Positions 8,452 through 17,884 are shown, counted from the first letter of the stretch. The stretch is DNA of 64,000 bases from CAIVVT01 sp963757265 (GCA_963757265.1 CAVWRA010000006.1:2666001-2730000), one strand, 5' to 3'. The notes: generated by a model not told the origin, from the sequence alone. A program made the numbers and translations.

Positions 8452-9504
8452 TCACTCCTGCCGCGCCCGCCGCATCACCTCGCGGAAGCACAGCGCCTCC
8501 TCCTGCGCCTCGGCATTGGTCGGCCCGTCCTTCCAATACGCCGCCGAGAATTCCGCGAAGGAGCTCCACGTCGTATGCACCACGCCGCGCAGCCGCGCCG
8601 CGACCTCCGGGCTGGCCTCCGCCCGCCCCAAGTCAATCAGGTCCAGTTGCCGCAGCCCCACGCCCGGCTGCCGCCATGGCGCGCTCAGCACCTCGAACCC
8701 ATCCAGCGCGAATGCCAGCGCCGTCGGATGCGCCGACTCGTAATGCCAGTCGCACAGCAGCACGTCCTTCGGGATCGACTGCCGCGCCGCCGCCGTCCCG
8801 TTCTTGCTCGCCTCCCACTCCCCAATGCCGGTCGTCTGCCCGTCAATCAGCCGGTCGCTCCAGATCCACAGCCGCTGCCCCTTGGCCGCGAGGTGGTCGT
8901 GAATCGCGCGCACCTCGCCCGCGAATAATTGCGCCTTGTCCTTGCCTTTGCAACGCGGGCAGGCGTCCTCGCCGATCAGGAACACTTCGTCCATGCCGGC
9001 GTGCAGCGTTTTGGCCTGGAACGCGTCCATGATTTCGTCGATGACGTCGAACACCACCGCGTGCACCTGCGGGTGCAGCGGGCAGTAGCTGCGGCAGTAG
9101 ATGTGCTTGTTCTCCGGGTAGAGGCCTGGCGTCTCGTCGAACTCCGGATGCGCTCTCAGCAGCCCGAATGTCGTCTTGGCCCACGACTGGTGCCCCAGCA
9201 GATCCACCAGCGGAATCAGTTCGATGCCCGACTCGCGTGCCGCCGCGGCGATAGCCCGCGCATCCGCCAGGCTCAACGCGTCGGGGTCCGCCACTTCCGG
9301 ATGGCGCTGGAACTGGTACCGATAGTCGATCTCCAGCACCAGCGTATTGACGCCCTCTTTGACCAGCACCTCGCGGATGAATTTCGTCATCCGCTGCACC
9401 TCGTTCGGCAGGGGCGCCGATAGTCGAATCCCCCGCACCGGTAGTGGCACCGCCGCGAGCAGCGTGGCGCAGGCCAGGAATGCGAACGGTAGTCGCAAAT
9501 GCAT
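8452..9504 (-). CDS. Secreted GH20-like (beta-hexosaminidase-type) glycoside hydrolase
   Basis: About 350 residues. The start MHLRLPFAFL gives a signal peptide ending near VRG; eight further upstream codons are open but unnecessary. A TIM-barrel-like region carries LVLEIDY, the segment IELIPLVDLLGHQSW and the acid-base motif HAGMDEVFLIG, matching the H-x-G-x-D-E signature of family 20 hexosaminidases. Cysteines (CRSYCP, CPRCKG) could form disulfides or bind a metal. The expected role is hydrolysis of N-acetylhexosamine-type glycosides outside the cytoplasm. It lacks the N-terminal GH20b domain, so substrate identity is uncertain. It is divergent from the oxidoreductase-ThuA-peptidase set that follows. 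Confidence 0.78.
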   Translation of the reverse strand: MHLRLPFAFLACATLLAAVPLPVRGIRLSAPLPNEVQRMTKFIREVLVKEGVNTLVLEIDYRYQFQRHPEVADPDALSLADARAIAAAARESGIELIPLVDLLGHQSWAKTTFGLLRAHPEFDETPGLYPENKHIYCRSYCPLHPQVHAVVFDVIDEIMDAFQAKTLHAGMDEVFLIGEDACPRCKGKDKAQLFAGEVRAIHDHLAAKGQRLWIWSDRLIDGQTTGIGEWEASKNGTAAARQSIPKDVLLCDWHYESAHPTALAFALDGFEVLSAPWRQPGVGLRQLDLIDLGRAEASPEVAARLRGVVHTTWSSFAEFSAAYWKDGPTNAEAQEEALCFREVMRRARQE

Positions 9505-9569
9505 GACACTGCCATTGTGCCTCCCCACGCGCCGCCCCGGGAGCGATAGACTCTCCTCGGGAGTCTCTT

Positions 9570-10751
9570 ATGCCAAACGATCTTTCACGCCGCACCTTTT
9601 TCGCCGGAGCCGCCACCGCCGCCGGCGCGCTCCGTGTCGCCGCCGCCTCCGATCGCGTGCGCCTGGGCCTGATCGGCTGTGGTGGCCGCGGCAAACATCT
9701 GGTCAACATGGCCAGGCTGGCCGGAGGCGCTGAGTTCGTGGCCGTCACCGACGCCTGGGATCAGCGCATGAGCGAAGGCGAGAAGGCCATCGAAGCGCCC
9801 GTCCAGCGCTACAAGGACTATCGCGCCCTGCTCGACCGCAAAGACATCGACGCCGTCATCGTGGCCACCACGGACCATCACCACGCCCACATCAGCGTCG
9901 ATGCCTGCAGCGCCGGCAAGGACGTCTACGTCGAAAAGCCCATGACCTCGCTGCCCATGCAGGGCCATGGGATGGTGGCCGCGGTCAAGCACTACAACCG
10001 CATCCTTCAGGTCGGCGTTCAGCAGCGCAGCACGGAGCCCTTCCTGGCGGCCAAAAAAGCTTACGTTGACACCGGCCGCCTGGGCAAGGTGCACATGGTC
10101 CGCACCGTCTGGAACGCCAACGGCGGCTATCTCGAAAAGCCGCCCGCCGGCATGGACACCAAGCCCGCGGACCTCGATTGGGATATGTGGCTCGGCTGGC
10201 TGCCCAAGATCCCCTGGGATCCCAAGCGCTACTTCAATCGCTTCTCCTATTGGGACATTTCCACCGGCGGCCAGACCGGCGGCCTGTTCGTCCACATGGT
10301 CGATGTCGCCCACTGGTATCTCAATCTCACCAAGCCCCTCTCCGCCGTCGCCCTGGGCGGCATCTACGAGTACAACGACGGCCGCGACACGCCCGACAAC
10401 ATCAACTTCATCCTCGACTACCCCGGCGGCTTGAACATCACCTTCGAGGCCACCATCACCGACCTGCTGCCGCAGGAATCCGCCGACATCGTCTTCTATG
10501 GCGAAGGCGGCCGGTTGAATATCTTCCGCGGCCATTGCCGTTTCCTGCCGGCCGGCGGCGGACCCGCGGAAACCCAGCCGGCGGGCCCGGAACAAACCCA
10601 CATGGGCAATTTCCTGGCATGCGTGAAGTCGCGCCAGACGCCCAATGCCAACGTCGTCGATGGCCATTACGGCTCGATGGCCTGCCACATCGGCAACATC
10701 GCTTATAAGGAAGGCCGCCGCATCGAGTGGGATCCGCGCTGGGACGTCTAA
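9570..10751 (+). CDS. Tat-exported Gfo/Idh/MocA family oxidoreductase
   Basis: 393 residues. The N terminus has a twin-arginine signal (DLSRRTFFAGAATAAGAL). The Rossmann motif GLIGCGGRGKHL (about 32-43) binds NAD(P), and the family motif VYVEKPM is present. The C-terminal domain has the aromatic-rich WDMWLGWLPKIPWDPKRYF segment typical of secreted members found with ThuA proteins. The likely role is NAD(P)-dependent oxidation or reduction of a sugar or cyclitol in the periplasm. Three bases separate it from the ThuA gene downstream, so they form an operon. Exact substrate unknown. Confidence 0.9.
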   Translation: MPNDLSRRTFFAGAATAAGALRVAAASDRVRLGLIGCGGRGKHLVNMARLAGGAEFVAVTDAWDQRMSEGEKAIEAPVQRYKDYRALLDRKDIDAVIVATTDHHHAHISVDACSAGKDVYVEKPMTSLPMQGHGMVAAVKHYNRILQVGVQQRSTEPFLAAKKAYVDTGRLGKVHMVRTVWNANGGYLEKPPAGMDTKPADLDWDMWLGWLPKIPWDPKRYFNRFSYWDISTGGQTGGLFVHMVDVAHWYLNLTKPLSAVALGGIYEYNDGRDTPDNINFILDYPGGLNITFEATITDLLPQESADIVFYGEGGRLNIFRGHCRFLPAGGGPAETQPAGPEQTHMGNFLACVKSRQTPNANVVDGHYGSMACHIGNIAYKEGRRIEWDPRWDV

Positions 10752-10754
10752 GCC

Positions 10755-12248
10755 ATGCGCCGCGCCGCTCTCACCCTCTTCGCTGGCCTGTTCGCCCTGG
10801 CCGGCCAGGCCCAGATCGCACCCTCGCCCGCCTCCGCCGAGGCCCCTTACTTTCAACCGGGCAGGATTCGCGTCCTGATCCTGTCAGGCCGCAACAACCA
10901 CGACTGGCGCACGACCACGCCGTTTCTCAAGCGCATCCTCGAAGCCACTGGCCGTTTCGACGTGCGTGTCACCGAGGAGCCCGCGGGGCTCACCACCGCC
11001 GCCCTGCGACCGTACGATGTCCTGGTCAGCGACTATTGCGGTCCGCGCTGGGGTGTAACAGCCGAGCAGGCCGTCGCCGCTTTCGTCCGCTCGGGCAAAG
11101 GACTGGCCGCCGTCCATGGCGCCAGTTACGCCTTCGGCGACATGCCGGTGCTGGGCCCGGGCCACCGCCCGATCGGCCTCGTCCAGCCCGCCTGGCCCGA
11201 GTGGGCCGCCATGATCGGCGGTTCCTGGACCGCCGCCGAACCCCGGACCGCCCACGCCGCGCGGCATCTATTTGACGTCCAGTGGCGCGACTCCGCGCAT
11301 CCCATCGCCGCCGGGCTCGGGTCCGGGTTTCGCGTCAGCGACGAGCTCTATCACACCCAACGGATGCAGCCTGGCGTGCACGTGCTGGCCACGGCCTTCG
11401 ATGCTCCGGACAACGGCGGCACGGGCCGCGATGAGCCGCTCCTGTGGACCAATCAATTCGGCAACGGCCGCGTCTTCTACACCGCCCTGGGCCACGATGT
11501 CGCCGCCATGAACGCCCCCGGCTTCGTCGTCTCCTTCGCCCGCGGCGTCGAGTGGGCCGCCACTTCGAAGGTCACGCTGCCCGCCGCGATCTCTCTCGAC
11601 CCGAAGGACGCCGACGCCCTGCGTCTGCTGCTGGTCACCGGCGGCCACCCCCATGAGCAGTCCTTCTACGCCGTTCTCGATGGCCGGCGCGACATGCGCG
11701 TCAACGTCAACCCCCATCCGATCGCCTTCAACGGCGACCTCGTCAAGGCCTACGACGTGATCGTGCTCTACGACCTCGTTCAGGACGTGCCCGAGGCCCA
11801 GCGCAAGAACCTGCAGACGTTCCTGGAGTCCGGCAAGGGCCTGGTCGTGCTGCACCACGCCATCGCCGACTTCCAGAACTGGCCGTGGTGGTGGCGCGAG
11901 GTTGTCGGCGGGCGCTATTTGTTGGCCGACGAGCCGCCCGCCAAGGCCTCCACGTACCTGCACGACCAGGACATCGACGTCACGCCCGTGGGCCAGCACC
12001 CGATCGTGAAGGGTCTGCCGCCGATGTACATCCACGACGAAACCTACAAGGGCATGTGGCGCGCCCCCGGGCTGGAGATCCTGCTCACCACCAACCACCC
12101 CACCAGCGACGGTCCGCTGGCCTGGATCGGGCCGTGGAAGAAGTCGCGTGTCGTCTACATCCAGTTGGGCCACGGACGCGAGGCCCACGAGAACCCCTGG
12201 TACCGCGAACTCGTCGCCCGCGCCGTGCGTTGGTCCGCCGGCCGGTAA
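10755..12248 (+). CDS. Secreted protein with two ThuA (trehalose-utilisation-type) domains
   Basis: 497 residues with a signal peptide (RRAALTLFAGLFALAGQAQ). Two class I glutamine-amidotransferase-like ThuA units occur in tandem. The first (about 35-275) contains VLILSGRNNHDWRTTTPFL and GKGLAAVHGASYAF. The second (about 285-497) contains LLLVTGGHPHEQSFYAVL, GKGLVVLHHAIADF and VVYIQLGHG. ThuA domains are associated with disaccharide catabolism, and the adjacent Gfo/Idh/MocA gene (3-bp gap) is the usual partner. Fusion of two copies suggests an internal duplication forming a pseudo-dimer. Catalytic activity is not established for the family as a whole. Confidence 0.88.
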   Translation: MRRAALTLFAGLFALAGQAQIAPSPASAEAPYFQPGRIRVLILSGRNNHDWRTTTPFLKRILEATGRFDVRVTEEPAGLTTAALRPYDVLVSDYCGPRWGVTAEQAVAAFVRSGKGLAAVHGASYAFGDMPVLGPGHRPIGLVQPAWPEWAAMIGGSWTAAEPRTAHAARHLFDVQWRDSAHPIAAGLGSGFRVSDELYHTQRMQPGVHVLATAFDAPDNGGTGRDEPLLWTNQFGNGRVFYTALGHDVAAMNAPGFVVSFARGVEWAATSKVTLPAAISLDPKDADALRLLLVTGGHPHEQSFYAVLDGRRDMRVNVNPHPIAFNGDLVKAYDVIVLYDLVQDVPEAQRKNLQTFLESGKGLVVLHHAIADFQNWPWWWREVVGGRYLLADEPPAKASTYLHDQDIDVTPVGQHPIVKGLPPMYIHDETYKGMWRAPGLEILLTTNHPTSDGPLAWIGPWKKSRVVYIQLGHGREAHENPWYRELVARAVRWSAGR

Positions 12249-12292
12249 CTCACAAAAAGACCGGATCGCCTGTTAACCTAGGTAACAATCCC

Positions 12293-13882
12293 ATGCTTCG
12301 CACCCTCCGTCTATTCGTATTCGGCGTGGCCGTCGCTCTGGTCGCCGCCGCGCAGGAGAAGGTCGATCTCGAGACCGTCTACAAGATCAAGCAGGAAGCC
12401 CTCCAGAACTCCAAGGTCATGGAGCACATGTTCTGGTTGGCCGACGCCTACGGTCCGCGCCTGGCCGGCGCCCCGAACTTCAAGAAAGCCGCCGACTGGG
12501 CCGTGAAAAGCCTGCAGGAATGGGGCCTCACGGATGCCCACCTGGAGAGCTGGAAGTTCGGCCGCTCGTGGGTCAACCAGCGCTTCACCGCCAGCCTGGT
12601 CGAGCCCTCCTACCAGCCGCTGTACGGCTTCGCGCTGGCCTGGTCGCAATCCACCGACGGCGTCCTGGTCAACGAGCCGGTCCTGGCCGCCATTCAGTCC
12701 GACGAGGACGTGGCCAAATGGAAGGGCAAGCTCAAGGGCAAGATCGTCCTCACCCAGGCGCCGCGCCCCCAGGAGCTGAATGAGAAGCCCATGTCCGCCC
12801 GCCTCACCGCCCAGGACCTCGCCGACCTCGAAATGGCGCCCGAGCCCGGCCAGTTCGGCATGTTCGGCGGCCCGCCACGCGCCGGCGCGCCCGGCGCTCC
12901 CAGCGCGCAGATGCTGGCCATGCGCCAGCAGCGCGAGTTGCGGGCCAAGGCCAATAACTTCTACCGCGATGAAGGCGTGGCAGCGCTGGTCTCCTGGGGC
13001 ACGCGCAACGACGGCGGCACCATTTTCGGCGATCGCGGCGGCCCTTACGATCCCAAGCAACTCGTGGCCCCGCCCATGATCATCATCGCCTCTGAGCAGT
13101 ATGACCGCATCCTGCGCCTGCTCGATCACAAGGTCCCCGTCAAGCTGGAAATCGAGGTGAAAAACGCCACCGGCGACGGCGAAGCCGATTGCTACAACGT
13201 CATCGCCGATATTCCCGGCACAGGGCCCCATAAGGACGAGGTCGTCATGGTCGGCGGCCACCTCGACTCCTGGCAAGGCGGCACCGGCGCCACCGACAAC
13301 GGCGTCGGCAGCGCCGTCATGCTGGAGGTAATCCGCGTCCTCGAGGCCCTGAAGCTGCCGCTGGACCGCAGCGTGCGCATCGGCCTCTGGGGCGGTGAGG
13401 AGGAAGGCCTGCTCGGCTCCCGTGAATACGTGAAAAAGACCTTCGCCGATCCCACGAAAATGGAGACCACCCCCGAGTGGGACAAGTTCTCGGCCTACTA
13501 CAACGTTGACAACGGCTCCGGCAAGATCCGCGGCGTCTACCTGCAGGGCAACGAGATGGTCCGCCCGTTCTTCGAGGCCATGCTGGCGCCTTTCAAGGAC
13601 CTGGGCGTCTCGGCCATCACCATCCGCAACACCGGCGGCACCGACCATCAATCATTCGACGCCGTCGGTCTGCCCGGCTTCCAGTTCATCCAGGATCCGC
13701 TCGAGTACGGCACCCGCACGCACCACTCCAACATGGACGTCTATGACCGCGTCTCGCGCCCCGACCTGATGCAGATGTCGGTGGTGGTCAGCTCGATCGT
13801 CTACCACACCGCCAACCGCGACCGGATGCTGCCGCGCAAGCGCAAGCCGGCCCCGCGCCCCCCCACGCCCTCCATGTTCTGA
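12293..13882 (+). CDS. Secreted M28 family zinc metallopeptidase
   Basis: 530 residues from ATG 12293, with signal peptide (LRLFVFGVAVALVAAAQ). A protease-associated-type insert precedes the catalytic domain. Zinc and catalytic residues are seen in order: GGHLDSW (His, Asp), the bridging Asp in GATDNGVG, GGEEEGLLG (Glu general base, Glu ligand), YNVDNGSG (Asp) and TGGTDHQSFD (His). The expected activity is aminopeptidase or carboxypeptidase on peptides outside the cytoplasm. The open frame extends about 400 bp upstream but overlaps the ThuA gene; the chosen start has the signal peptide. A near-palindrome containing CCTAGG precedes it. A dispersed repeat follows 14 bp after the stop. Confidence 0.92.
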   Translation: MLRTLRLFVFGVAVALVAAAQEKVDLETVYKIKQEALQNSKVMEHMFWLADAYGPRLAGAPNFKKAADWAVKSLQEWGLTDAHLESWKFGRSWVNQRFTASLVEPSYQPLYGFALAWSQSTDGVLVNEPVLAAIQSDEDVAKWKGKLKGKIVLTQAPRPQELNEKPMSARLTAQDLADLEMAPEPGQFGMFGGPPRAGAPGAPSAQMLAMRQQRELRAKANNFYRDEGVAALVSWGTRNDGGTIFGDRGGPYDPKQLVAPPMIIIASEQYDRILRLLDHKVPVKLEIEVKNATGDGEADCYNVIADIPGTGPHKDEVVMVGGHLDSWQGGTGATDNGVGSAVMLEVIRVLEALKLPLDRSVRIGLWGGEEEGLLGSREYVKKTFADPTKMETTPEWDKFSAYYNVDNGSGKIRGVYLQGNEMVRPFFEAMLAPFKDLGVSAITIRNTGGTDHQSFDAVGLPGFQFIQDPLEYGTRTHHSNMDVYDRVSRPDLMQMSVVVSSIVYHTANRDRMLPRKRKPAPRPPTPSMF

Positions 13883-13895
13883 TGGGAGGTCCCGC

Positions 13896-14078
13896 TAACC
13901 CGGATATTTCACCAACCATCGGCTGCGGCGCGCGATAGGGCCGCATCTACTGCGTTGCCCTCGGTCGCTGTCCTCGACGTAGCAGTCCAGTACGCCTGCG
14001 GGCGGCTCCCTTCGCGCGCCTTGTATCTGCAACCCTCTCATCGCGCCTCGCTGCGATCGTGGTGAAACATCCGGGTTA
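13896..14078. mobile_element. Dispersed inverted-repeat element, copy 2 (complete, reverse orientation)
   Basis: A 183-bp element bounded by 19-bp terminal inverted repeats (13896-13914 and 14060-14078) matching at 18 of 19 positions, starting TAACCCGGAT. The interior matches copies 1 and 3 in reverse complement, including the conserved block ATCGCAGCGAGGCGCGATGA. It lies between the M28 peptidase and rpmG. It contains no gene. Confidence 0.8.
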
Positions 14079-14087
14079 AGAACGAAA

Positions 14088-14111
14088 CGGGCCGCCCAGC
14101 CGGGCGGCCCG
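14088..14111 (-). terminator. Rho-independent-like terminator after rpmG
   Basis: A perfect 10-bp stem (CGGGCCGCCC pairs with GGGCGGCCCG) with an AGCC loop. Read on the minus strand it is followed by TTTCGTTCTT. It lies about 30 nt past the rpmG stop, so it should end the rpmB-rpmG transcript. Confidence 0.7.
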
Positions 14112-14140
14112 TTGTGCTTGATGTAGCTGGAATCGAAGCC

Positions 14141-14296
14141 TCAGATCTTCGACTCTTTGTACTTCACGTGCTTGCGGGCTTTCGGATCGTACTTCTTCAA
14201 TTCGAGCTTTTCCGTCTTCGTTTTCGCGTTCTTGCTCGTGGTGTAAAAATGGCCGGTGCCGGCGGATGAAACCATGCGAATGAGAATGCGGGGCAT
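14141..14296 (-). CDS. rpmG: Ribosomal protein L33
   Basis: A 51-residue protein, MPRILIRMVSSAGTGHFYTT onward, with the L33 core YTTSKNAKTKTEKLELKKYD and a basic tail ending KYKESKI. The length is standard for L33. It has none of the four cysteines of zinc-binding L33, so this is the zinc-independent form. It follows rpmB by 11 nt on the same strand; the spacer contains AAAGGAGT, a strong ribosome-binding site. A structural component of the 50S subunit. Confidence 0.93.
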   Translation of the reverse strand: MPRILIRMVSSAGTGHFYTTSKNAKTKTEKLELKKYDPKARKHVKYKESKI

Positions 14297-14307
14297 CGTT
14301 TACTCCT

Positions 14308-14544
14308 TTAGAATTGAACGCCCCTGGCCTTCATGTCGGCGAGCACGGGGTCCACTCCCAACTTGTCGATAATCTTCAGTCCCTTGGCGCTGATTCTCAG
14401 CTTCACGAAGCGTCCCAGCGCGGGCGACCACAGCCGCTTGGACTGCATGTTCGGCTCGAAGATCCGCTTGGCCTTGTTGTTGGCGTGCGACACCCTGTTC
14501 CCGCTCAGCGGGCGCTTTCCAGTCACAGGGCAAACTTTCGACAT
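14308..14544 (-). CDS. rpmB: Ribosomal protein L28
   Basis: 78 residues: SKVCPVTGKRPLSGNRVSHA at the N terminus and RFVKLRISAKGLKIIDKLG in the C-terminal part are diagnostic of L28. One cysteine of the zinc-type CxxC survives (CPVTG), so zinc binding is unlikely. First gene of the rpmB-rpmG pair transcribed leftward. Confidence 0.95.
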   Translation of the reverse strand: MSKVCPVTGKRPLSGNRVSHANNKAKRIFEPNMQSKRLWSPALGRFVKLRISAKGLKIIDKLGVDPVLADMKARGVQF

Positions 14545-14710
14545 GAGAATTCTCCAACGGGGATATCGCGGGAAGCGAGGGAAGTCCCTTTCATCGAGTA
14601 TACATCACCGGCCCGCGCCGGACAAATCGGTCCTCGGCGGAGGGTCCGGAATCTGGATCACGAGAGTCAGAAGATGCTAGAATCCCGTTGTCTGGGAAGC
14701 GAGGTGATTC

Positions 14711-15187
14711 ATGCACGGCGATACGAAAGTCATGGAATATTTGCAGGAGGTCCTGACCGCGGAGCTGACCGCCATCAACCAGTACTTCCTGCACGCGGAA
14801 ATGATGGAAAACTGGGGCTACCATCGCCTCGCCGCCAAGACGCGCAAGGAATCCATCGAGGAGATGGGGCATGCCGAAAAGCTGCTCGAGCGCATGCTGT
14901 ACCTCGACGGCGCGCCAAACATGACCGCGCTGTTCCCGCTGCGCATCGGCCAGTCCGTCAAGGAGCAGATAGAAAACGATGTGCAGGTTGAGTATGACGC
15001 CGTGGCGCGCCTCAACAAGGCCATCCGTACCGCCGTCGAGGTCGGCGACAACGGCTCGCGCGAGCTGTTCGAATCGATTCTCACGGACGAGGAGGAGCAC
15101 ATCGACTATCTCGAGGCGCAGCTTTTCATGATCAAGGAAATGGGCTACGAGAATTACCTCTCGCAGCACATGCACAAAGAGGATTAG
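14711..15187 (+). CDS. bfr: Bacterioferritin
   Basis: 158 residues forming the ferritin four-helix bundle. Ferroxidase ligands are visible in order: Glu in VLTAELTAINQYFLHAE, Glu and His in EEMGHAEKL, and Glu/His in LTDEEEHIDYLEAQ. The Met in IEEMGHAEKL is at the position of the heme-binding methionine of bacterioferritins, so this is a bacterioferritin rather than a plain ferritin. It oxidises and stores iron as a cytosolic 24-mer. An AGGTG lies 6 nt before the ATG. Divergent from the ribosomal protein pair; no convincing Fur box was seen. Confidence 0.95.
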   Translation: MHGDTKVMEYLQEVLTAELTAINQYFLHAEMMENWGYHRLAAKTRKESIEEMGHAEKLLERMLYLDGAPNMTALFPLRIGQSVKEQIENDVQVEYDAVARLNKAIRTAVEVGDNGSRELFESILTDEEEHIDYLEAQLFMIKEMGYENYLSQHMHKED

Positions 15188-15349
15188 CTCTTCCCTCGTT
15201 TCCCACACCCGCGTCGCGGACTCCCGTGGCGCGGTCACTCGTGTCAGCCGCGTCGATACTCGCGTTGACGCTTGGTTCGTCCCGCCTCCCGTCGCTTCGT
15301 TTCCGCCCGGGGCATCCGCGATAATGGGGTTCGATCCTTGAGTCGCGCC

Positions 15350-17884
15350 ATGCCATCTCCCGCCCGCATGTTCTCGCCCCGGCTCCTCGCAGTCGCGACC
15401 CTCGCCGCCCTGCTCTTCTTCGCCGCCGCGCCGGCGCAGGTGGTGCGCCCCGTGCTCGGCACGGGCGTCCTGGAACAGCGCATCGAGAAGCTGCGCGTCC
15501 TGGGCAGCCTGTTGATGATCGCCGCCCATCCCGACGATGAGAACAACCGCTCGCTGGCCTACTACGCCCAGGGCCGCAAGCTGCGCACCGCCTACATGTC
15601 GTTAACCCGCGGCGAAGGCGGCCAGAACCTAATCGGCCCGGAGCAGGGCGCGCTGCTGGGCGTCATCCGCACCCAGGAGTTGCTCATGGCGCGCCGCGTC
15701 GACGGCGCCGAACAGTACTTCTCCCGCGCCATCGACTTCGGATTCTCGAAAACCGCCGAGGAGACGTTCCAGAAATGGGGCCGGGAAGAGGTCCTCTCCG
15801 ACATCGTCTGGCGCATCCGCCGCTTCCGGCCCGACGTCATCGTCCTGTCTTTCACCGGCACGCCGCGCGACGGCCACGGCCACCACCAGGCCTCGGCCAT
15901 CCTGGCCAAGGAGGCCTTCCATGCCGCCGCCGACGCCAAGCGCTTCCCCGAACAACTGGCCGACGCGCCCGTGTGGCAGGCCAAACGCGTCGTCTGGAAT
16001 ACGTTTTTCGGCCGCGCCCGCGATATGTATCCCAACACCGTCGAGGAAACCATCGACGCCGGCGAATACAACCCCGCTCTGGGCGTGAGCTACAACGAGC
16101 TAGGCGCCTGGAGCCGCACCCAACACCGCAGCCAGGGCCAGGGCTTCGCGGAGCGCAAGGGCACTGCGCCGGTGACGCTCGTCGTCGTCGATGGCGCGCC
16201 CATGCAGCAGGATTTCATGGACGGCATCGACACCACCTGGAACCGGCTCCCCGGCGGCGCCGCCGTGGACGCCGAATTGCAAGCCGCGCTCGCGGCGTTG
16301 ACGCCCGCCGATGCCTCCTCCGCCGTTCCGCACCTCCTCAAGGCGCGCGCGTTGATGGCGGCCATCGACCATCCCGACGCGCGCCTCAAGCTCCGCGATC
16401 TGGACGAGACCATCGCCCAGGCTTTGGGCCTGTGGCTCGACGTTTCCGTCAACCGCGCCGAGGCCGTGCCGGGCATGGAAGTGACTCTCGAACTCACGGC
16501 CGTGCACCGCGCCAAACTCGCGGCGACGCTCGTCAGCGCCCACGTCGAGGGCTTCGCCCAGGCCGAATTCCCCGGCAACGTCGCGCTGCCCGACAACCAG
16601 CCCCAGACCGCGCAGCTGAAGCTCCACATCCCTTTGGATCAGCCGCCCAGCCAGCCCTATTGGCTGCGCTATCCGGCGAAGGGCGACACGTACGACATCC
16701 GCGACCGCGCGTTGAACGGCCTGGCCGAAAACCCGCCCGAGCTCTCCTGCCGCATCCGCGTCGCCGTCGGCGGCCAGACGATCGAGATCGTTCGCCCGGT
16801 CGAAAACCGCTACACCGATCGCGCCCGCGGCGAACTCACCCGCCCCTTTGTGATCCTGCCCGCGGTGTCGATCGAGATGCCCAGCCAGTTCCTCGTCTTT
16901 CCCGACGCTAACCCGCGCAGCGTGGATCTGGACGTCCGTTCGAACTACGACACGCAAGGTGGCACGCTCGAGTTGAAGGCCCGCGCGGAGTGGAAGGTCG
17001 AGCCGGCGACGCCGCGTTTCGACGTCCACGGCACGGGCGCCACGGCGCGCGTCAGTTTCATCGTCACGCCGCCGGCGAAGGAAGCGGGCGCGACGCTCGC
17101 CGCCGTCGCCGCCCTCGTCCCGCCCTACCAGGAGCGCCAGACCATCCAGCGCATCACCTATGAGCACATCCCCCCGCAGACCATCCAGTTTCCGGCCGAA
17201 CTGCACGCGCTGCGCGTCGACGTCAAGACTGCCGCGCGCAGGATCGGCTACGTTATGGGCTCCGGCGACGAGATCCCGGAGGCGCTGCGGCAGCTTGGCT
17301 GCGAGGTCACGCTGCTCGGCCCGGCGGAGCTCGAGCAGGCCGATTTCTCTCACTACGACGCCATCGTCACGGGAGTCCGCGCCCTGAATCAGCGCGCCGA
17401 CCTGCGGGCCGCGCGGCCCATGCTATGGGACTACGTCCAGGGCGGCGGCACGGTGGTGATGCAGTACAACCTCACCGACGTGCTGCTGACCGGCACGGCC
17501 GGCGTCGAGCCGCGCGTCATCGGTCCCTATCCCATCACACTGAGTCACGACCGCGTCACGGTCGAAGAGGCGCCGGTGCAGATTTTGGACGCCGCCAGCC
17601 CGGTGCTCAATTTCCCCAATAAAATCGGCGCGGCCGATTTCGACGGCTGGGTGCAGGAGCGCGGGCTGTATTTCCCGTCGGCGTGGGACTCGCATTACTC
17701 CACCGTGATCGCCACCGCCGATCCCGGCGAGAAGCCGCTCGCCGGCGGCATCCTGTACGCCCGTTACGGCAAGGGCGTGTATATCTACACCAGCTACTCG
17801 TGGTTCCGGCAGTTGCCCGCCGGGGTGCCCGGCGCCTGGCGCATCTTCGCCAACCTGGTCAGCGCCGGCCAGGCCCCGCGCTGA
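15350..17884 (+). CDS. Secreted PIG-L family (LmbE-like) deacetylase, large
   Basis: 844 residues from ATG 15350; signal peptide (MFSPRLLAVATLAALLFFAAAPAQ). The zinc motif AAHPDDENN and the second motif GHGHHQAS in the first 220 residues identify the PIG-L/LmbE N-acetyl-hexosamine deacetylase fold. After it come about 600 residues: a beta-rich region (about 380-620), then a glutamine-amidotransferase-like or ThuA-like C-terminal module (about 630-830; IGYVMGSGDEIPEALRQLG, YDAIVTGVRALN). Long secreted versions of this kind are common in Acidobacteria and Bacteroidota. Likely deacetylates an N-acetylated sugar outside the cytoplasm; the role of the C-terminal part is unknown. Its final 25 codons are followed by a palindromic element. 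Confidence 0.87.
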   Translation: MPSPARMFSPRLLAVATLAALLFFAAAPAQVVRPVLGTGVLEQRIEKLRVLGSLLMIAAHPDDENNRSLAYYAQGRKLRTAYMSLTRGEGGQNLIGPEQGALLGVIRTQELLMARRVDGAEQYFSRAIDFGFSKTAEETFQKWGREEVLSDIVWRIRRFRPDVIVLSFTGTPRDGHGHHQASAILAKEAFHAAADAKRFPEQLADAPVWQAKRVVWNTFFGRARDMYPNTVEETIDAGEYNPALGVSYNELGAWSRTQHRSQGQGFAERKGTAPVTLVVVDGAPMQQDFMDGIDTTWNRLPGGAAVDAELQAALAALTPADASSAVPHLLKARALMAAIDHPDARLKLRDLDETIAQALGLWLDVSVNRAEAVPGMEVTLELTAVHRAKLAATLVSAHVEGFAQAEFPGNVALPDNQPQTAQLKLHIPLDQPPSQPYWLRYPAKGDTYDIRDRALNGLAENPPELSCRIRVAVGGQTIEIVRPVENRYTDRARGELTRPFVILPAVSIEMPSQFLVFPDANPRSVDLDVRSNYDTQGGTLELKARAEWKVEPATPRFDVHGTGATARVSFIVTPPAKEAGATLAAVAALVPPYQERQTIQRITYEHIPPQTIQFPAELHALRVDVKTAARRIGYVMGSGDEIPEALRQLGCEVTLLGPAELEQADFSHYDAIVTGVRALNQRADLRAARPMLWDYVQGGGTVVMQYNLTDVLLTGTAGVEPRVIGPYPITLSHDRVTVEEAPVQILDAASPVLNFPNKIGAADFDGWVQERGLYFPSAWDSHYSTVIATADPGEKPLAGGILYARYGKGVYIYTSYSWFRQLPAGVPGAWRIFANLVSAGQAPR

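Noticed and set aside
9585..10856. 423-codon minus-strand frame opposite the Gfo/Idh/MocA gene
   Set aside because: Shadow of a gene with clear Tat signal and Rossmann motif; no ribosome-binding site or domain.
12311..13651. 446-codon minus-strand frame opposite the M28 peptidase
   Set aside because: Antisense shadow; composition typical of reversed high-GC coding sequence.
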